Below, piece after piece: positions 61,461 through 64,000 of a stretch of DNA of 64,000 nucleotides. How positions within the stretch are numbered: the first letter of the stretch is position 1; each line of letters starts with the position of its first letter. Source of the stretch: Megaleporinus macrocephalus (lineage: Eukaryota; Chordata; Actinopteri; Characiformes; Anostomidae); assembly GCA_021613375.1 (NCBI GenBank), contig CM038708.1, positions 25,625,518 to 25,689,517 on the forward strand, given 5' to 3'. A program made the translations under genes and the position numbers. The notes below the pieces were generated by a model. That model made no database searches. It was not told the origin of the DNA and was given only the letters and a program-made list of their open reading frames with translations.

Positions 61461-62248
61461 ATCTATATAAAGCTCCTCTTTTCCACATTATGCTCATATA
61501 TAAATGATGTATTATTAGTATATGAGCCTTTTATTTGGTTAAGTATATCAGATTGGAGTGCCCAGTTTTGGTCCTGGAGATCTACCACCTGCAGAGTTTA
61601 TCTCTAAGCCTAACAACACACCTGATCCAGGTAACTTAAACCTTAAAGTGTCTCTAAATAGTAGAGGTTACAACTGAGTTTCATTCCAAAATGTTTTATC
61701 AGTTTATAACCATTATCAGGTTTTTTATAACAGTTGACAAAAAAGGAAGACACATTGTTTGTCTAACCATAATATAACGTTGATATTTATTTAAAGCCCC
61801 CTCCCAGCATCTTATATCATAAAGAAAAACAAAACCCAACAACAACAGTAAATTACTGAAAGTCTATAACATGTTTTGAAATGTATCTATAGCGGTGGGT
61901 GGCAACTACACTGCAAAAAGGGAAATTTTACACAGTTTTCAAACTTTCGATATAATTTAATTTTTGGTATGTTATTTAACGTGATATTTGGGTGGTTTAT
62001 TATGACACAATTTGTTGTAGAGAGTGTTGGTGATAGAAACCGGGGGTCACAATGTCTACAGTACAAATCATCTACATTTTTATAAATAATAAAAAATTGT
62101 AATAATAAAATGAAAAGCTAAATCTGAAAACAAAACTGAGTATTATTTTGCCTTCCAACATACTGTGACTATCACTCCACCATTAACAGAGTTAAATAAA
62201 ATTAGTGTTTAATTTTAATGATCTCCTTAAATCTAATCTAATCTAATT

Positions 62249-62590
62249 AAAACCTGGATGATTCTGAAACTCTTAATATAATACTGTTCCAACTAATTCA
62301 TAGGAACTATTGGATTGGAACTAACTAACTCATTGGAACTAATTCCACTTTTCATTTAAAAATAACAATTTACTACAACATTGTGTATCTTTAGCTTAAA
62401 TTTAGCCACAACCATTATCAGAGTCTTCCTTGAGAAGCAGTGATAATCTGAATGTTTCTTTTCTAAACTACTGTATCTGAAAAGCTTGAGTTCTAAAACA
62501 AAAAATCTAAAAACAAAGAGGGGTTAGTTATTCCTGAAGTAGCACTTATCAGAACTCAAACCCCTTCTTCCTTCAGTTTTGCAATTTCTG
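62249..62590 (+). repeat. local direct duplication, copy 2
   Basis: Second copy of the 61.14 kb unit about 1.1 kb downstream, same orientation, with small insertions and a few substitutions. Confidence 0.85.
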
Positions 62591-62779
62591 CCAGCAAAAA
62601 AATGTTTGAAACAAATAGTTAACGCTGTCGTATTGCAAACAAACCAAGAACATTCGCTCATTTATTACAATTTCTAGTTATTAAATTCATTCACTCACTC
62701 ACCACAACAGACTGTTCTGTACTATATACATTCATATCGCTGGTGTCAGAACAACACCTTGTAACCTTCAACCTTTCAT

Positions 62780-62960
62780 ACTTGTTGCTCATTTACATTG
62801 TATCTTCATTTCATGATGAACAAAAGAAATGTTCTAAAACAGCTTGGAGGACAGGTCTAGTTACATCGACTCACATTAGATGTACACTATGCTTTTTCCT
62901 TCTATCGCGAAGTAAGTTAAAGGTAAAATATAAGGTTTTGTTTGGACAGCAGTGTTTGAA
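62780..62960 (-). mobile_element. MITE family A, copy 6
   Basis: The reverse complement contains a 'ccaagctgttttagaacatt' core and a terminal 'ctgctgtccaaacaaaacc', as in copy 1. Confidence 0.55.
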
Positions 62961-63499
62961 CACCCCTGTTCAAATCACATGTTGATTTTTTGAAAATCTA
63001 AAGCTCAATTATGGCATTTTTCCTGCAAACTGTTGTGGAGAATGTTTAACTGTTAGCTGAATTGAACATATTGAACAAAATCAAAAGTAAATAAAATAAA
63101 ATGTGCTCTAACTTCTGTATAGGTCACATTTATTTATTTATTTATTTGTTCTTTATATTTAGCTCACTCTTTGTTGCAGATGTGATAACTTATTTTTACT
63201 TAGAAAATCAGCCAAAGATGGGGGCACCCAAACTTTTGCATATGACTGTACATGTATCATTAGAGTACTAGTACTGCTTGATATGTCTCTATGATCAGTG
63301 ACAGTGGGCTCCTCTTACATTGTTTCATAACTGCATCCTGAAGGTAAACTCAAAGCATCTGTTGATCTATTTACCTTCTTCATCCAGATTAAAACTACAA
63401 CTGTAAACAGTTTTCTCCAGCACGTTCTCCTCTTCGCTTGTTCTTGAATTGAAGGACGGATGAAGTCACTTCACACACCCATCCACCCAGTCCATAATC

Positions 63500-63640
63500 A
63501 TCCTGCCATCCTTTGTACATATAAACCCACCCCAGCCTCATTCCTACAAATACCCCAGACTCAGAGGACGGCACCACAAACTGACCAAGGGACTGACCAA
63601 GCAAAAGCTCAACCAGCTGCAGTCAACTGCTGAAGAAGAA
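63500..63640 (+). promoter_or_regulatory. TATA-box promoter and non-coding exon 1 of the terminal gene
   Basis: A TATA box (catataaaccc, about 63518-63526) is followed about 25-30 bases later by a likely start site and an exon ending at a donor (tgaagaagaag|gtaaagcag, about 63641). It would splice to the acceptor gtgttttccag ending at 63853. Confidence 0.5.
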
Positions 63641-63853
63641 GGTAAAGCAGATTCCATGCTCTGAAACATTTCTCCTCTATTGCTTTCATAGAAATGATAG
63701 TTTTAACTGTGGCTGAATGTGTACCATTAATGCGACTGAAGACCAAAACCTTTCACTAATGAACAGTTATGAGCGTTTATGTATGTTATGCTATTAACGA
63801 AGCTGTGAGAACTTTTTATTTATCTTATTTATTCTGCTGTGTGTGTTTTCCAG

Positions 63854-63952
63854 ATGTTGGCCTACAAGAACTTGCTGTCGGTTTTGGCTCTCTGTTTCTT
63901 AATAGATGAGCTCTATGCGTTCCTGCTTCCAGACAGGCTGCAGTCAGCCAGG
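63854..63952 (+). CDS. first coding exon of an unidentified secreted protein or peptide precursor (partial)
   Basis: Directly after a good acceptor (tgtgttttccag, ending 63853) an ATG opens 33 codons ending in phase 0 at a consensus donor (GCCAGG|gtgagt, 63952). The first 22 residues form a signal peptide: MLAYKN, a hydrophobic core LLSVLALCFLI, and a likely cleavage site after LYA. The mature part begins FLLPDRLQSAR. A TATA promoter, a separate 5' UTR exon and a short signal-peptide exon are typical of hormones, neuropeptides and other tissue-restricted secreted proteins. I do not recognise the family; the remaining exons lie past the right edge. Confidence 0.6.
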
Positions 63953-64000
63953 GTGAGTGTCTCTGGCTAAGTTACTTACTTGTTCAATTTTCATGTTGCA

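Noticed and set aside
49460..63500. Possible tmem256 or nlgn2 orthologue expected after plscr3 from mammalian order
   Set aside because: No exon resembling either protein was seen on either strand.

Overview
This window is vertebrate nuclear DNA, almost certainly from a teleost fish. Genes are split by GT-AG introns, the background is AT-rich, microsatellites are dense, and many interspersed repeats are of types common in fish genomes. Several of these repeats (the TTGACTTGACTTG-tailed repeat at 25.0 kb and the paired repeat at 31.9 and 57.2 kb) are ones I associate with otophysan fishes such as characins and catfishes; that placement is inference. The genes correspond to human 17p13.1.

Layout: (1) 0.6 kb, minus strand: first coding exon of eif4a1, the rest lying off the left edge. 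(2) 1.4-8.4 kb, minus: complete senp3, a SUMO protease; ten coding exons rebuild to 541 codons with every splice phase consistent. (3) 8.5-13.2 kb: intergenic, with LINE relics. (4) 13.7-31.4 kb, plus: tnk1, a non-receptor tyrosine kinase of the ACK family; a probable non-coding first exon lies inside a cluster of long microsatellites, followed by thirteen coding exons (740 codons). (5) 31.4-35.8 kb: intergenic, with a TTAA-flanked MITE. (6) 35.8-49.4 kb, minus: plscr3, a phospholipid scramblase; eight coding exons (324 codons) and a probable 5' UTR exon; its 7 kb first coding intron is full of Tc1/mariner wreckage and holds a hAT-type MITE. (7) 49.5-63.5 kb: a gene-free stretch of repeats, MITEs, a local duplication, and one GC-richer block at 59.6-60.3 kb that could be regulatory. 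(8) 63.5-64 kb, plus: a TATA-box gene whose first coding exon encodes a signal peptide; I do not recognise it, and it runs off the right edge.

The genes do not form a pathway. They are a syntenic block: senp3 and eif4a1 run head to tail as in mammals, and tnk1 and plscr3 converge tail to tail as in mammals, while senp3 and tnk1 are here direct head-to-head neighbours. I found no RNA genes, CRISPR arrays or bacterial-type operons, and no convincing undescribed biological system. The most informative non-gene signals are two MITEs with perfect 8-bp target-site duplications, a TTAA MITE with 18-bp terminal repeats, a six-copy MITE family, a perfect 18-bp inverted repeat in a tnk1 intron, a G-quadruplex-like tract next to the plscr3 promoter, and the unidentified secreted-protein gene.
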